A DNA stretch of 64,000 bases, taken from Hydractinia symbiolongicarpus. Taxonomy: Eukaryota; Cnidaria; Hydrozoa; Anthoathecata; Hydractiniidae. The translations under genes and the position numbers were made by a program. The stretch covers positions 20,363,501 through 20,427,500 of the forward strand of contig NC_079878.1 of NCBI RefSeq assembly GCF_029227915.1, in the 5' to 3' direction. The stretch's first letter is position 1, and each line of letters begins with the position of its first letter. The notes below the pieces were generated by a model. The model saw only the letters and a program-made list of their open reading frames with translations, was not told the DNA's origin and made no database searches. Of the stretch, positions 1-10,612 are shown one piece after another.

Positions 1-750
1 ACAATTGCTGGGTATAGATCAGCTATTTCTGCTTACCATGAGCCCATAGATGGGGTTGCTGTGGGTAAACATCCTTTGGTATCTTCTCTTTTGGCAGGTG
101 TTCACAATCAGCGGTTTCCTCAACCTAAATATACTTTCATTTGGGATGTGGAAAGAGTAGAGACATTTTTGTCATCAATTAGTCTGCAGAACATTTCTGA
201 CAAAATGTTAACTTTGAAATTGACAATGCTATTAGCTTTGACTTCCGCTGCTAGGGCTCATGAAGTGGCCTATTTGGACGTCAGATATTTAGTTAAACAC
301 CATTCTGGTTATTCATTTCATTTTGGCAAGCCTACTAAAACAGCCAAGCAACGTAAGCCTCGTCCTCCCTTGAAGTTTATGCATTTCAAAGAGGATCTTA
401 ATTTATGTGTTTGCAATCACATTGATGTTTATCTAGAGAGGAGCTCTCCCTGGAGAGGTAAAAATTTTCAACTCCTTTTGAGCTTTGTGAAACCTCATAA
501 AGCGGTTAAACCTTGTACAATTTCAAGGTGGATTTTAGAAGTCCTCACTCTATCTGGCATAGATACCAGTACGTTCAAGGGGCATTCCACTAGATCTGCT
601 TCCTCCTCCAAGGCAGTAGTACAGGGCGTACCTATGACCGAAATATTGAAAAAAGGTCACTGGACTACTTCTACAACTTTTGAAAGAACCTATAGAAAGG
701 AGATCCTAGTTGAACCTGAAATATTCGAGTCTGCTGTCTTGACGCTTTGA
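1..750 (+). CDS. DIRS-like tyrosine recombinase, C-terminal part (5' end outside window)
   Basis: The frame is open from base 1 to the TGA at 748-750, so about 249 residues are visible and the N-terminus lies upstream. The tyrosine-recombinase set is present: an arginine in SAARAHEVAYLD (codon 253-255), the H-x-x-R box in GHSTRSASS (His 583-585, Arg 592-594), a GHW element and the nucleophile candidate in TFERTYRKE (Tyr 691-693). In DIRS elements this enzyme follows the RT/RNase H region and integrates DNA circles without target-site duplication; nothing upstream is visible to confirm the RT. The family call rests on the recombinase plus the repeats just downstream (754-1333). The visible part has no breaks and could be active. 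Confidence 0.8.
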   Translation, partial: TIAGYRSAISAYHEPIDGVAVGKHPLVSSLLAGVHNQRFPQPKYTFIWDVERVETFLSSISLQNISDKMLTLKLTMLLALTSAARAHEVAYLDVRYLVKHHSGYSFHFGKPTKTAKQRKPRPPLKFMHFKEDLNLCVCNHIDVYLERSSPWRGKNFQLLLSFVKPHKAVKPCTISRWILEVLTLSGIDTSTFKGHSTRSASSSKAVVQGVPMTEILKKGHWTTSTTFERTYRKEILVEPEIFESAVLTL

Positions 751-835
751 ACAGAGGTCCTGAGTAATGACTTTCAGCCTCAAGGCCTGAAAGGGCGTTT
801 ATCCAGTATTAGATCGGGCGGAGATTTTATGCAAT

Positions 836-1333
836 GAAATTGAGGATTGTGCAAGGGCGCGAAGCGCCCGCAGTGCAATCCCGATTTTATAAATAAAATC
901 GAAGCCAACGATCTAATACTGCCCACCCACCCAGGCTTCACAGCCACCTCGTCATTTATTTATTTACTTTTATTTATATTTCAGGCAGAGGTTCTTTTCG
1001 TGGTGCATACCGTGGAAATCGTGGTCGCGGCAGTACATAATCTGTATACTTTATTTGTGAAAATATAAACAAACTTTCTTTCATTATGTTCTTTTGCATT
1101 CCCATGCCAAAATCAAGTTTCTGAATTGGCTCATATGCGATTTTATGTTTGTAGTATCAAGTCAACTCTGATATAAAGTAAAATCGAAGGTCCTGCAGTA
1201 TGTATTCATAATGACTTTCTTACTCAAGGCGTGAAAGGGCGTTTATCCAGTATTAGATCGTTGGCTTCGATTTTATTTATAAAATCGGGATTGCACTGCG
1301 GGCGCTTCGCGCCCTTGCACAATCCTCAATTTC
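836..1333. repeat. Inverted 86-bp repeats of the DIRS-like element
   Basis: Bases 836-921 and 1248-1333 are near-perfect reverse complements (GAAATTGAGG... against ...CCTCAATTTC), and each arm holds the small palindrome GGGCGCGAAGCGCCC. A direct repeat also precedes each block (about 754-816 and 1187-1260, ending CCAGTATTAGATCG). Complex terminal and internal repeats are the hallmark of DIRS-type elements. The outer arm ends at 1333 and BEL/Pao coding sequence begins immediately, so 1333 is taken as the element's right end. Confidence 0.75.
985..1040 (+). other. Possible short 3' exon encoding an RG-rich tail
   Basis: A pyrimidine-rich tract ending in TTTCAG (979-984) is followed by a short open stretch with arginine-glycine repeats (GSFRGAYRGNRGRGST then TAA at 1038-1040). 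It lies in the loop between the two inverted repeats. It may be a spliced C-terminal exon of an element protein, since RG-rich tails bind RNA, or a captured host fragment. No upstream donor was assigned. Confidence 0.3.
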
Positions 1334-3029
1334 GGATCATGGTATTGAAGCAGGTGTGACATTTAAAAAAGATCGTTATGAGGTCAAGCTACCCATAAAA
1401 GATCACGATCTGCTTGAAGATAACTATGATCTTTCAAAACAAAGATTAAAAAACATGATTAAAATTTTCAAAAATAAAAGCGAATTGTGGAAACAATACG
1501 ATAACATTATTCGAGAACAAGAAAGTTGTCAAATAATTGAAAAGGCACCAGATGAACACGTTGTAGGACACACCCATTTTTTGCCGCATAAGCCAGTGAT
1601 ACGGGAAGAAAAAACAACTACGAAGGTGCGCATGGTTTTTGATGGGAGTGCAAAAAAAAATGGTCCTTCTTTAAACGATTGTATGGAACCTGGCCCCTCC
1701 ATAGCCACGCCTTTGTTCGATGTTTTAGCCAGATTTCGAGCCAATAACATAGCTTTTATTGCTGATATAGAAAAAGCTTTTCTACAAATATCCTTGTTTC
1801 CAGGCCATCGAGACTATGTAAGATTTTTGTGGTTTAAGAACATTGATACTATAGACTTTGACAATTTTGATAATAACGTTTTAGAGGAATGGCGAATTTG
1901 TAGAGTTTTATTTGGTTTAACAGCCTCGCCATTTTTGCTGAACGCAACGCTTTCGAAACATATTAAAAATTATGATGACATTGATCCTAAATTTACCGAA
2001 CGATTTTTAAATTCTTTACATGTCGATGATTTAAATGGCGGCTCTAAAAATGTTGACGAAGAGTTTACGTTTTATTGTAAAGTTAAAGATCGTTTAGCAG
2101 AAGCAAGTTTTAATATGCGTAAATTTCAGTCCAATGCTCCAAAACTTGAAGCTCTCGTTAACGAACGTTACAAAGGGCCTCTTGAGGTAAACCATGAAGG
2201 CAACACAACAAAAGTTTTGGGATTACAGTGGCTTAAAGATAGTGATAAAATTGGGTTTAATTTTGAGGAGATAAAGCAGAAATTTCATGCGAAGCCCGAT
2301 ACAACGAAACGCAACGTATTACAAGCAATAGCGTCAATTTTTGATCCACTTGGCTTGATAAATCCTATTATCGTTAAAATAAAAACCTTTTTTCAAGATT
2401 TATGTATTAAGAATGTAAAGTGGGATTCTCCTTTATCAGAAGAACACTTAGAGATATGGTCAGGTATTGTGCAAGAGTTACACGAAGTCCCCTCTATTCA
2501 AATTGATAGAAATTATTGTTATAATGATGAGAACGATCCGTATAAGTCTGTCCAATTACATGGTTTTAGTGACGCGTCTAAAGCAGCATACGGATGTTGT
2601 GTTTATATTCGATTTGAAACAGAATCCGGTAAGATTAAAACTGCTTTGGTATCGAGTAAATCGCGTGTTGCTCCAATTAAGTCACAAACCATACCTCGCT
2701 TAGAATTATTGGGAGCTTTAATGTTAGCAAGACTGTTGGATACAGTCTCCCGTGCTTTTAACAATGTTTATCCAATCGAACGTATATTTGCGTGGATTGA
2801 TTCTAGTGTTGTGTATTCTTGGATTAAAAACAGTGATAAAATTTATAAACCTTTCGTACAAAATAGATTGACTGAGATAAGAAGATTATTTGATGTAAAA
2901 TGCTTGAAATTAGTTGGCACTAATGATAATCCTGCCGATATTAGTTCCAGAGGTTCTTCGCCATTAAAGCTCTCCACTAGGAGTCTCTGGTTTGAGGGTC
3001 CAGGTTTTCTAACTTTACCAGAAAACTAG
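1334..3029 (+). pseudogene. pol: BEL/Pao pol: reverse transcriptase and RNase H portion
   Basis: The frame is open from the DIRS junction to a TAG at 3027-3029. RT motifs are clear: VRMVFDGSAKK, motif A FIADIEKAFLQI, FGLTASPF, and the catalytic LHVDDLNGG, where BEL/Pao usually has YVDD. RNase H follows, with GFSDASKAAYG, PRLELLGA and AWIDSSVVYSW supplying acidic residues, then NPADISSRG. The RT core is intact, but the first part of pol and all of gag are missing. The TAG interrupts the link to the integrase region in the same frame. Similarity to Pao-type A17/RT proteins is recognised from motifs and not from a search. Confidence 0.85.
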
Positions 3030-4662
3030 TGGCCGCGTCTGCAAGTTGGAGACAAGTTCTTGCCGGAGTCTTCCTGTGAAGAGAAACTTTCATTGAATGT
3101 TAATACAGAGTTCACGTGTTTAAAAAGTGACTCTGATGTAGTTAATGATCCTTGTTTATCTGAGATCATTAAAGTTGATAATTATAATAGTTTTAAAAAA
3201 TTGGTGCGCGTTACGGCGTATGTATTACGATTTATAAGAAGATGTAAAGAAGAAAAGAAGAGAAATGAAAAGAAGACTACTAACACATTATTACTAACAA
3301 CAAGGGAGTGGCCCGAAGATTTGTCGGTGGAAGAGATTAAGTTTGCGAAATTCAAGTGGTTAAAACTGTTTCAGTGGAAGGTCCAGAATAACAAGAATTT
3401 TGAAGTAGAAAAAGTGAAACTTGGTCTTTTTAAGGATGACGATGGAGTTTTGCGATGTAAAGGTCGTGTACAAAATTCACCTTTACCATACGACACTCGG
3501 CATCCAGTGTTTTTACCTACACAATGTGAGCTTTTGCCTCTTATTGTTTCGGATTCACATCGTGCTGTTGGTCATAATGGACCACGTGACACTCTTTGTC
3601 ACGTGCGTAAACAATTTTGGATACCGCGTCTCAGACAAGTTGTTAGAAATTTATTACGTAACTGTACATTGTGTAAAAGATTTGAACGTAAAGCGTTTAC
3701 TTACCCAAGTACTTCTGCGTTACCTGATTTCCGTTTGTCGTTGAACTTTGCCTTCACAAATATTGGAATCGATTATGCAGGTCCGTTGTATATACAAGAT
3801 ATTTATTCACGTTCTGATGTACATAAAGCGTGGATTTGTTTGATTACTTGCGCTAGCAGTAGAGCTGTTTATTTGGATATTAGTACTGATTTGTCTGCTT
3901 CAGCTTGTGTTAATGTTTTAAAACGTTTTGTAAATAAAAATGGAGCTCCGAAAGTTATCAACTCTGACAATGGTTCTAACTTTATTAGTAAAGAAGTTCA
4001 ACATTTTGCATCATCACATGGCATTAAGTGATGTTTTAATATTGAAGCTGCCCCCTGGCAGGGTGGATATTTCGAAAGGCTAATTCAGTCTCTTAAACGT
4101 TGTTTGAAAAAAGTACTTTTTAAAACTTTAGTTGATTATGAAGAGATGTTGACTATTTTGTCAGCAATTGAACGCATACTTAATAACCGTCCTTTGACGT
4201 TTATTTACGACGATGTTAACGAAAGTCCATTAACTCCGAATCAATTAATATACGGAAAAAACGTTAGTATCGATTATGAAGAATACGATGGCGAAAAAAG
4301 TGACGAGTTGACAGTTCGCGCGAAGTACATAAAAACTGTGCTCGATCATTTTTGGAAACGTTGGTTAAATGAATACGTTGTCGATTTACGCGAATTTCAC
4401 AAACAGAAGAAGAAAAAGCTACAGTCCTCTTACGAAATTGAAGTAAACGATGTTGTTCTTATACACGATGATGTTAAATCTAGAGAAAATGGAAGATAGG
4501 TCGAGTAACGGAATTGTTGAAAAGCAAGGACGCTCGTATACGTGCAGCAAAGGTATTATTCGCAACTAACAACAATCGTAAAACGATAATTACACGCACT
4601 TTGAACAAACTTTATCCTGTTGAACAGTCTGATCGCGACTACGAGAATGACAAAGGGAGATA
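3030..4662 (+). pseudogene. BEL/Pao pol: integrase and C-terminal domain, broken
   Basis: The segment continues in the same frame after the 3027 stop. The zinc-binding H-H-C-C region is visible (SHRAVGHNGPRDT ... NCTLCKRF), then the integrase core with IGIDYAGPLY, INSDNGSNF and, past a TGA at 4029-4031, the glutamate of GGYFERL. The C-terminal DUF5641-like part follows (LTPNQLIYGKN). Near 4,484 a one-base deletion shifts the frame; the rest of the domain reads on in another frame to a TAA at 4660-4662. Three independent lesions (two nonsense codons, one frameshift) mark it as dead. Confidence 0.8.
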
Positions 4663-4869
4663 ACGACGAAATTAAAATTGACTTTACAAACGAAGATGAC
4701 ATCATCGTTTTTGGTGGGGAGTGTTAATTATTTATGTATTTTTAACACGTGACTCTTAAAGCCACGTGTGACGAATGTGATGTAGATGTATACTTTTTAG
4801 ATGCTTCGGCAGTACAGAAAATATTTTGTTGATATAAGACACGTTTTCATGAGTTCCTTTTTACGAGAT

Positions 4870-5494
4870 ATTACACAAGGGTCGACAGAATCTCTAGTAA
4901 CGTCCACTGATTTTGGCAGATTTGAGAACAGATGCAAGACTTTTCAGGGGAAGAGGATAAGGCGATGTCGAGGAATATAAGGAAATGTTGGAAATTGAAT
5001 GATGTAGTTTTAACCATTTCCTAATGAAAACAGAAAATCTTTGCTCTAGTTTTGTGATAGTAGATAGAGAAACTTCATAAATTAATAGTGGCCAGCGGAT
5101 TCTGGGAATTAACAGATGATGTAAAAACCAAACCTTATGGACCCCTTCATGAGAGGACCTGTCTATAGCTATAAGTTTGTCTTCGGCATGATTTAGAAAT
5201 TCTTGTATTGCAGCAGAATCAGACAAGGATGAGTTTATTGTTCTGCCTAAAAACCTAATTGGATTAGATTGAATGGATGGGATTTTTTCGCTGCCAACTG
5301 TAAACGGTGAATTTTGGACGACTTTTCCCTTATCAATAACAATGCTGCGTGATTTAGAAGGCCTAAACGACATGCCTACCCAATCAAGAGCTGTTGTACA
5401 CCTGTTTAATAAATTTTCAGTACTTGGAATTGACGTGGACATTAAGAATATATCATCCATAAAAGCTTTTATTGGGGTTGGTCTTGGAGTAGTG
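4870..5494 (-). pseudogene. Non-LTR reverse transcriptase, palm C-terminal part to thumb
   Basis: The minus-strand reading starts at IKAFMDDIFLMS, RT motif C with F-M-D-D, and continues through motifs D/E (RFLGRTINSSLSD) to ISGRY at 4894. A one-base frameshift there lets related sequence (RDSVDPCV) run to about 4,870. It resembles the large R2/NeSL-like LINE family common in cnidarians, recognised from memory only. It is the C-terminal continuation of the RT at 5807-7011, but RT motifs A and B between them are missing and a USP segment sits in their place. Confidence 0.65.
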
Positions 5495-5806
5495 ACAGAA
5501 GTACGAGTTGACACCTGACAATTCTTTGCTCTCCAAAAAGTTATCTATTGAAGATTGTACAGTCGATGTCAAGGGCAGTTGAAAAAATGGACTTACTTTC
5601 TCGGAGGTGCTAATATTATTGCAAGCGCTGCAAGTAGTGCAGATTTTCACACGAGTGTTGAATAATCTACCAAAGAAAGGAAAGGCTAAGGACAACTCTG
5701 GTATGAGATACTCAAGAATCTCTAGGGCATCTTGCTGAGAGAACGGATTAAAAGCAGCACCACTTGCATTAGAAACATGGCCTTTTAATGCATTTAGAAA
5801 TGAAGA
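5495..5806 (-). pseudogene. Ubiquitin-specific protease (USP/C19) segment embedded in the RT
   Basis: About 104 codons of a USP catalytic domain: SQQDALEILEYLIPEL matches the conserved QQDA-x-EFL box, followed by the zinc-finger half CTTCSAC and the SSIDNFLESKELSG region. It has neither the Cys box nor the His box, so it could not act alone as a deubiquitinase. At its upstream side it joins RT sequence at about 5806 (INT|SSFLNA); downstream it joins RT again at about 5494, where the frame shifts toward the F-M-D-D motif. The same domain continues in the separate fragment 8310-8713, and 34 bp at the break are shared by both. Confidence 0.7.
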
Positions 5807-7011
5807 AGTATTAATGAAGCTGTTTTTCTTTATAATATGCGATTCTAACCGCTTGGAAATCAAACTAAAAAAGAGCTTTCCTTCAACTTCAGAAGAGCTA
5901 TGGGGCGAAAATCCTTTTTGTTAGATGGACAAGGTGTGTTGTTTTTAGGTATATAAACTTCTAATGCAATCCCCCATTGCACAGGAATAAAAGACTTCCT
6001 TAGATAAGCTAGAAAAATGTTAAACAGAAACGATGCAATATGAGGACAATTCTTACATACTATGTAAGGAATTTGGTTCAGCCCAGGAGAAGAAACATTT
6101 CTACGAGAATGTAGGACAGTTTGGAAATCCTTGAACTTTAGCTTGGAAGAATCGAAAGCTGAGACTAGATTTGGTGGTGAAGGCAATCCAGGGAGATCTG
6201 AAAGAGGTATATGGCGTGAAGGATCGTTCAAGGTTGAATGTTTGTGTGAATCCATTTCGTCCTGGGCAACTTCAAGTTTTATTGAACATTTAGGATCTAA
6301 AATATTTTTTCCAGCCTGATAAGGATTCTTAGAGAAAGCCCGGCGTGCATTCGAGATTTTCCAAAGTCTTTTCCTATTCCGTTCACCTCTGCGAAGTAAC
6401 CTTAACTTGGCCATTATATCATCTAAAAGGTTTTGCATGTTGCTTTTCTCAGCTGGGTCAGATGTGCTCTTAAGAGTTCGGAGTAGATTGTTCTTCTCGT
6501 TCACCAAACTGATGCTGCGTAAAGCTCTCCTGTTCAAACCTGATAGGTTGTGCTGGGAAAGTGACCTTACACCAAACAGGTGAGACGCATGGTAGTAAAT
6601 TGCTGATTTCAACAGCTCCACTTTTTTTGACAATGGGTAAGAGCCTAGGAGATTTTGGAAAACTGCATCAACAAAGGAATTCCACAATTTTGTGTCAATT
6701 GACTTTGGCCAAGCAATAGGTTGTTTCCATTTCATAGTGCTAAGATGGTCAGGTTCTGTTGATTGCTGAGAAAGAACACTGTGGGAGTTATCCGGGTTAG
6801 CTTTCAGCAGCCGAGACTTTTCAGTGGAATCAACAGCTAGCACATCTTGCAAAACGACTTTACACGGTTTTAATGTCCAATGCTTAGTGGAAGGGAGTAA
6901 CAGAGAATCACAGGTAGCAGGAAAGACAGAGGAGTTAGTAATAACGAAATCGATATCCGGAGGGGTAGTCCTAATACGGTCAGGGTCTATATATATCGTT
7001 AAGGGTATCAT
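5807..7011 (-). pseudogene. Non-LTR reverse transcriptase, N-terminal region
   Basis: A 383-codon open frame (7011-5860) plus a frameshifted extension to 5807. Landmarks are a basic linker (MAKLRLLRRGERNRKRLWK), DPKCSIKLEVAQDEMD, SRRNVSSPGLNQIPY, the fingers element VYIPKNNTPCPSNKKDFRPI, and LISKRLESHI after a one-base shift. These correspond to RT motifs 0-2a of the cnidarian R2/NeSL-like group. Catalytic motif A and motif B are absent. No apurinic-type endonuclease is visible upstream; that stretch (7018-7400) looks like an untranslated leader. Confidence 0.65.
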
Positions 7012-7409
7012 TTTTTAAAAAATTTAACTTTGTTGTAGATCATAAAAACCCCACGGGCCGGCCTAAGCTTGGTGGGATCGACAGATAACAATTGGGTTGG
7101 GGCTGCCAACTTTTACCCGGGCTCAGCAGGCATGTTTTTCATGCTATCCCACGACTCTACCTATTGACCCCTTGCGTGACAGTACTATCTGTCTATTGCT
7201 GAATACTTCACTTGTAACTGGTGACCGACAATAGGGAGTGTGATGTTACATGTAACACAAAAATCACAGAAAAACAACACACATACATACACACACACAA
7301 AACAAAACAAAATAAGCAATTAAATAAAAACTAAGGGTCTAGTCTTTCCCAGTGTAAATCTGTCTTTCCAGATTGTCATTCGTTATCCTTTCGGACAGTA
7401 GCAATAAAA
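7012..7409 (-). other. Untranslated leader of the RT unit
   Basis: No credible coding sequence. Read on the minus strand, it runs from the tail repeat at 7410 into the RT ORF and contains a (TG)n-rich patch (7279-7300) and a GC-richer block near 7050-7210. It is probably the 5' untranslated part of the RT-bearing unit. Confidence 0.35.
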
Positions 7410-7534
7410 AAATAATTTACAAAGAGGCGGCAAGCCACCGCAATGATGAACTCAACCTGTTAGGTCTTTGGAAATAAGCTAGAGGTTGTACTCCTCTAGA
7501 GAAAATGCCTCTAAAAGCACAATTCTCCCTTTTT
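7410..7534 (-). repeat. Shared element tail, copy 1
   Basis: Reverse-complement copy of the sequence at 13402-13526: both contain GGAGAATTGTGCTTTTAGAG, then a TACAACCTCTAGCTTAT block, GTTGAGTTCATCATTGCGG and TTTGTAAATTATTTT, after which flanks differ. The common end point suggests the 3' terminus of a retroposed family. Other, more diverged copies lie at 11393, 13636 and 14527. Confidence 0.75.
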
Positions 7535-7619
7535 ACAAAGAATTAATTAAAAAAATATAAAAAAAAATAAAAAGGACACAACACATTTGAAAAGATGAAC
7601 AGAACTTTAACCAAGGGCA

Positions 7620-8300
7620 GGTAGGTTTCGACCCAAATTTCAGAACCTAAGTACCCTGGATGTCTAGCTGGGTCACCTTGAAGAGGTCTGCGGACGGTCA
7701 TCAGCAGAAACTAGACATCCCTATCTTCCTAAAGTAAACTTTGACCACTTTCTGTTCAACTGTGCTATTCTTTGTTTTTAACTCAGGTAATAAGTGGAGT
7801 CGTTACTCTCCAAGAGAATAGGGGTAACTACATCGCAATGCAGATATAACTAGCCTTTTAAGACAGAGATGTTATGAAAAAAAGGAGGTTTCTCTCCAAA
7901 GAATAAGAACCCACTGGAAAACTTCTGTATTCTCCCCCTTACAGGGATGATCAAAAATCTAATGGATTTCGGCTGTACTGAAACAAACACCTATGAATGT
8001 GGAAACATGAGGATTGGTGAAATTCACTCATGTTTGGGATAACCCCACTGCTATTATTTTTTTCTTTTTCGTTTTTTCCTTTTTCACTGGGGTAATAAGT
8101 GGAGTCGTCACTCTCCAAAGATAGGACCTGGTACAGTCAAACCCCCGTGCTGGCGTAATTTTTTTTTTGTTTTTCGCTTTTATTTTGACTGGGGTAATAA
8201 GTGGAGTCGTCACTCTCCAAAGACAAGACTACAAAAAAATAAAAAATTAAAAAAATAAGAATAGTAAAACCCCCTTGCTGACCCAAAAGTTGTGGTGCTG
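7620..8300 (-). repeat. 3' untranslated region of the USP unit with repeated 30-bp motif
   Basis: Downstream of the minus-strand USP C-terminus. It holds three copies of a motif reading CTTTGGAGAGT(G/A)ACGACTCC then ACTTATTAC on the minus strand (about 7790, 8095, 8197), and a 10-bp inverted repeat GGATGTCTAG / CTAGACATCC around a compact, structured-looking block (about 7650-7715). The plus-strand USP copy at 11991 has the same arrangement downstream (13020-13350), so the organisation belongs to the unit and not to the locus. Confidence 0.65.
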
Positions 8301-8309
8301 ACTGCAATT

Positions 8310-8713
8310 TACCTAAGCTCTTCAAGGAAAAGGATGTAAGGTTGTACACCATTAAGCAAGCTTTGTTTGCAAGGGACCACTGCTCTGTCGTTGCAATGAA
8401 ACCACTTACCATGCACTTGGTTATAAGCAACAGTAGTGTAATGGCCATTGTTCAAATTTCCAGAGTGGTTAACTACAGCCTTAAGTTGTAGTGCTTGCGA
8501 CAAGAGACTTCAGTGTCTACAGTGATAGGTATAGTAACGGTGCCCGGGTGAGATGTGACAGGAGAACAAACCTTAGACACAAGACCTTTGTTATAGGCAA
8601 AGCGCTTTAATTGCAGAACCAAAATTGAACTGCACTCTGCGATCTCTATTTCAACTGTTGCAGTTTGGTAACTATTGCAGTAGTGACAGAGGTAAGAGTT
8701 GACACCTGACAAT
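8310..8713 (-). pseudogene. Ubiquitin-specific protease C-terminal half
   Basis: Reading starts at LSGVNSYLCHYCNS, the second zinc Cys pair, and goes through LVLQLKRFAYNKG (USP box 4, normally LQLKRF) to the His box NSGNLNNGHYTT-like stretch (HSGNLNNGHYTTVAYN) and WFHCNDRAV. A frameshift near 8500 separates the two halves. The catalytic His is present and the Cys box is absent because the N-terminal half is missing at 8714. The first 34 bp match the end of the USP segment at 5494-5527 with about three differences, so the two fragments look like the two sides of one break. Confidence 0.75.
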
Positions 8714-10612
8714 GAATTTAAAATGTTTTTTGATAATGTCAAGGATGGTAGGATTGGCGACATTGATACTGACGATGTGGATTTTTCCCCTCAATTTCAT
8801 GGCACGTGCTTTAAATATGCACTGTTTTTTTTAACTAGCTTTAGTGTTAGTTCATTAAGTTGTTACACTTTAGCACCTCTTGAAGACATTTCAATCAGTT
8901 CAAGTAGCACAGTAATGCAATCTCTCACGTGTTTTACAGGTAAACAACATTCTTACTTAGGTGAATAGTCATCTGTGTACCTGTTTCTTGACGTTTTATG
9001 AAGCAAATAATCATTTTTTTTAGTTACGCAAGTTACGTCTACTAACACTTCATGTAGCATATCTCTTGAAAGACTTTCAGTCAACACAAAAATGGTATTT
9101 TTAATTTTTTTCATTGCAAAATCCGTAAAACAGGAAACAAGCCAGTCAATATACCCAATTTTATTTATTAAGATTTTAAATTTCACTACTGTTGCATCTG
9201 ACATACTTAGTGAAAGTCTCCAGGACGATATAGGTTCGTACGTTTGTTAAGTTTTTTTGCAAACTATATCGCTTTAACTGTACTTTAAATATATTACTTG
9301 CACTTTAAAACGATATCAGGCACGGAATTGGTTAATGAAGCAAGCGAAAAAGAAATGAAGATGATGGACAACAAAGTAATTCAGCTGACAGAAACCGATA
9401 TAATATTTTCATGTACAAATGGATACAACGACTTAACACATATAGTTAATTCTGAAGGTGGTAGCTGGAGACATAATGTTTATTTCAATCGTCACAGCGA
9501 CGAAACAATTAAAAAACATCATCTGGCACATTACATTCATAGTGGAGCGTTTACTGAATCAAAATTAGACACATGCATGAAGTGGTTGTGTTGTTCATTC
9601 CCCACATTAATGCTGAACTATTTGACAAAGGTGCACAAGTTTTTCTTTTTCTTATATTACTGGCATACATCATGTTGTTTTATGTGAGGAGATGTATATT
9701 TATGGACAAGTTTTTATTTTCTTCTGAGGTTTTGTTACCGGACCTGTTGGAAAAGATTGCTGTAAACGAATCCAATTGCGATAAAAAAGTCGCAGAGAAG
9801 TATCTTGATGAAAGCGGAGCAATTAGTCTGGAAAAGTTGTTTGGTAAAAAAAAAAAAGGTGAGATCACACAACACAGAAAAAAATTTGGTATTTGTGTAT
9901 TCCAACATTTCGTATATTTCTTATCGTCGTTTTTTAAGATTTTAGTATTACCTTTTTAGGTAGAAATACGAATGGGGTAACAAGTGTAGAGTGCAAATCT
10001 GTAAGCCTTCTAACGATGCATGTTTAGGTAACAACCGATTTCCATTTTTGTATAAACAAAGTTAATTATTTTTTTCAAATTTCCGATTTTTTTTTCTATT
10101 TAGAGTTTTCCGTCATACAGCTTCCACCGAAGATGCCAAAAGAAGGAAGGCGAAAAGGATTATTTAGTGCCATTGGTCTTCCTAAGAAAAAGAATGAACA
10201 ACTCATTCAATATGTGTCACTGCAAGTTATTGATCAAAAGAAATGTAATTTATTACTGTTTCTGATACACAAATTATTGCGCGTTATGTAGAAATAAAAC
10301 AAAGTTTAAATGTTTCTTTAGATTGATTCAAGCGTAGCACGAATGATGAAAGCATTATTGAAGAGGTTATCAATGGCGCGTTGTTGATCACAAAAAAACA
10401 TCTCAGAGACAACCTGCACCCTAAATTGACAGATCATTGTGTTCAATTAACCTCAACACAATTGCCTTTGTGAGACTTTCCAAAATCCTTTGGAGGAATC
10501 CCAATCCGTTGGATGTGACGGTTGCCTTAGTTGGTACCATTTGTCCTGTATTGCAAAAACAAAATTTCCCGCGAGACGCATATGGTTCTGCCGAGAATAC
10601 TTTAAACAATAG
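8714..10612 (+). pseudogene. Relic of a multi-exon gene with a PHD finger (element-derived?)
   Basis: Several plus-strand coding-like exons with splice signals: 8714-8950 (ending CFKYALFFLTSF..., unrecognised), 9320-9590, 9729-9858 (LLEKIAVNESNCDKKVAEKY, donor GTGAGA), 10104-10245 (LPPKMPKEGRRKG ... AIGLPKKKN), and a final one whose frame 10469-10612 reads GCDGCLSWYHLSC then IWFCREY, the C-x2-C/W-Y-H-x2-C/W-F-C pattern of a PHD finger. I recall the IGLPKKK plus PHD combination from multicopy cnidarian genes near Ulp1-type proteases, but cannot verify it. Frames do not all join cleanly, so it is treated as decayed. Minus-strand coding at 8953-9204 is a weaker alternative. Confidence 0.4.

Larger units (their letters stand above)
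1334..4890 (+). mobile_element. BEL/Pao LTR retrotransposon, 5'-truncated, decayed, with partial 3' LTR
   Basis: The pol region runs 1334-4662 in one frame apart from its breaks, then a purine-rich tract GGTGGGGAG (about 4713-4721) leads into TGTTAATT (about 4723), the expected start of a 3' LTR. A TATA-like TGATATAAG lies near 4831. The LTR is cut by the minus-strand LINE remnant somewhere between about 4,750 and 4,890. The gag, protease and 5' LTR are absent because the DIRS-like element abuts the pol frame at 1333/1334. Two in-frame stops and a one-base frameshift show it is inactive. Confidence 0.8.

Noticed and set aside
8953-9204. 83-codon minus-strand ORF with a possible donor at its end
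   Set aside because: It overlaps the plus-strand PHD-gene relic and no second exon could be joined; support is too thin for a separate call.
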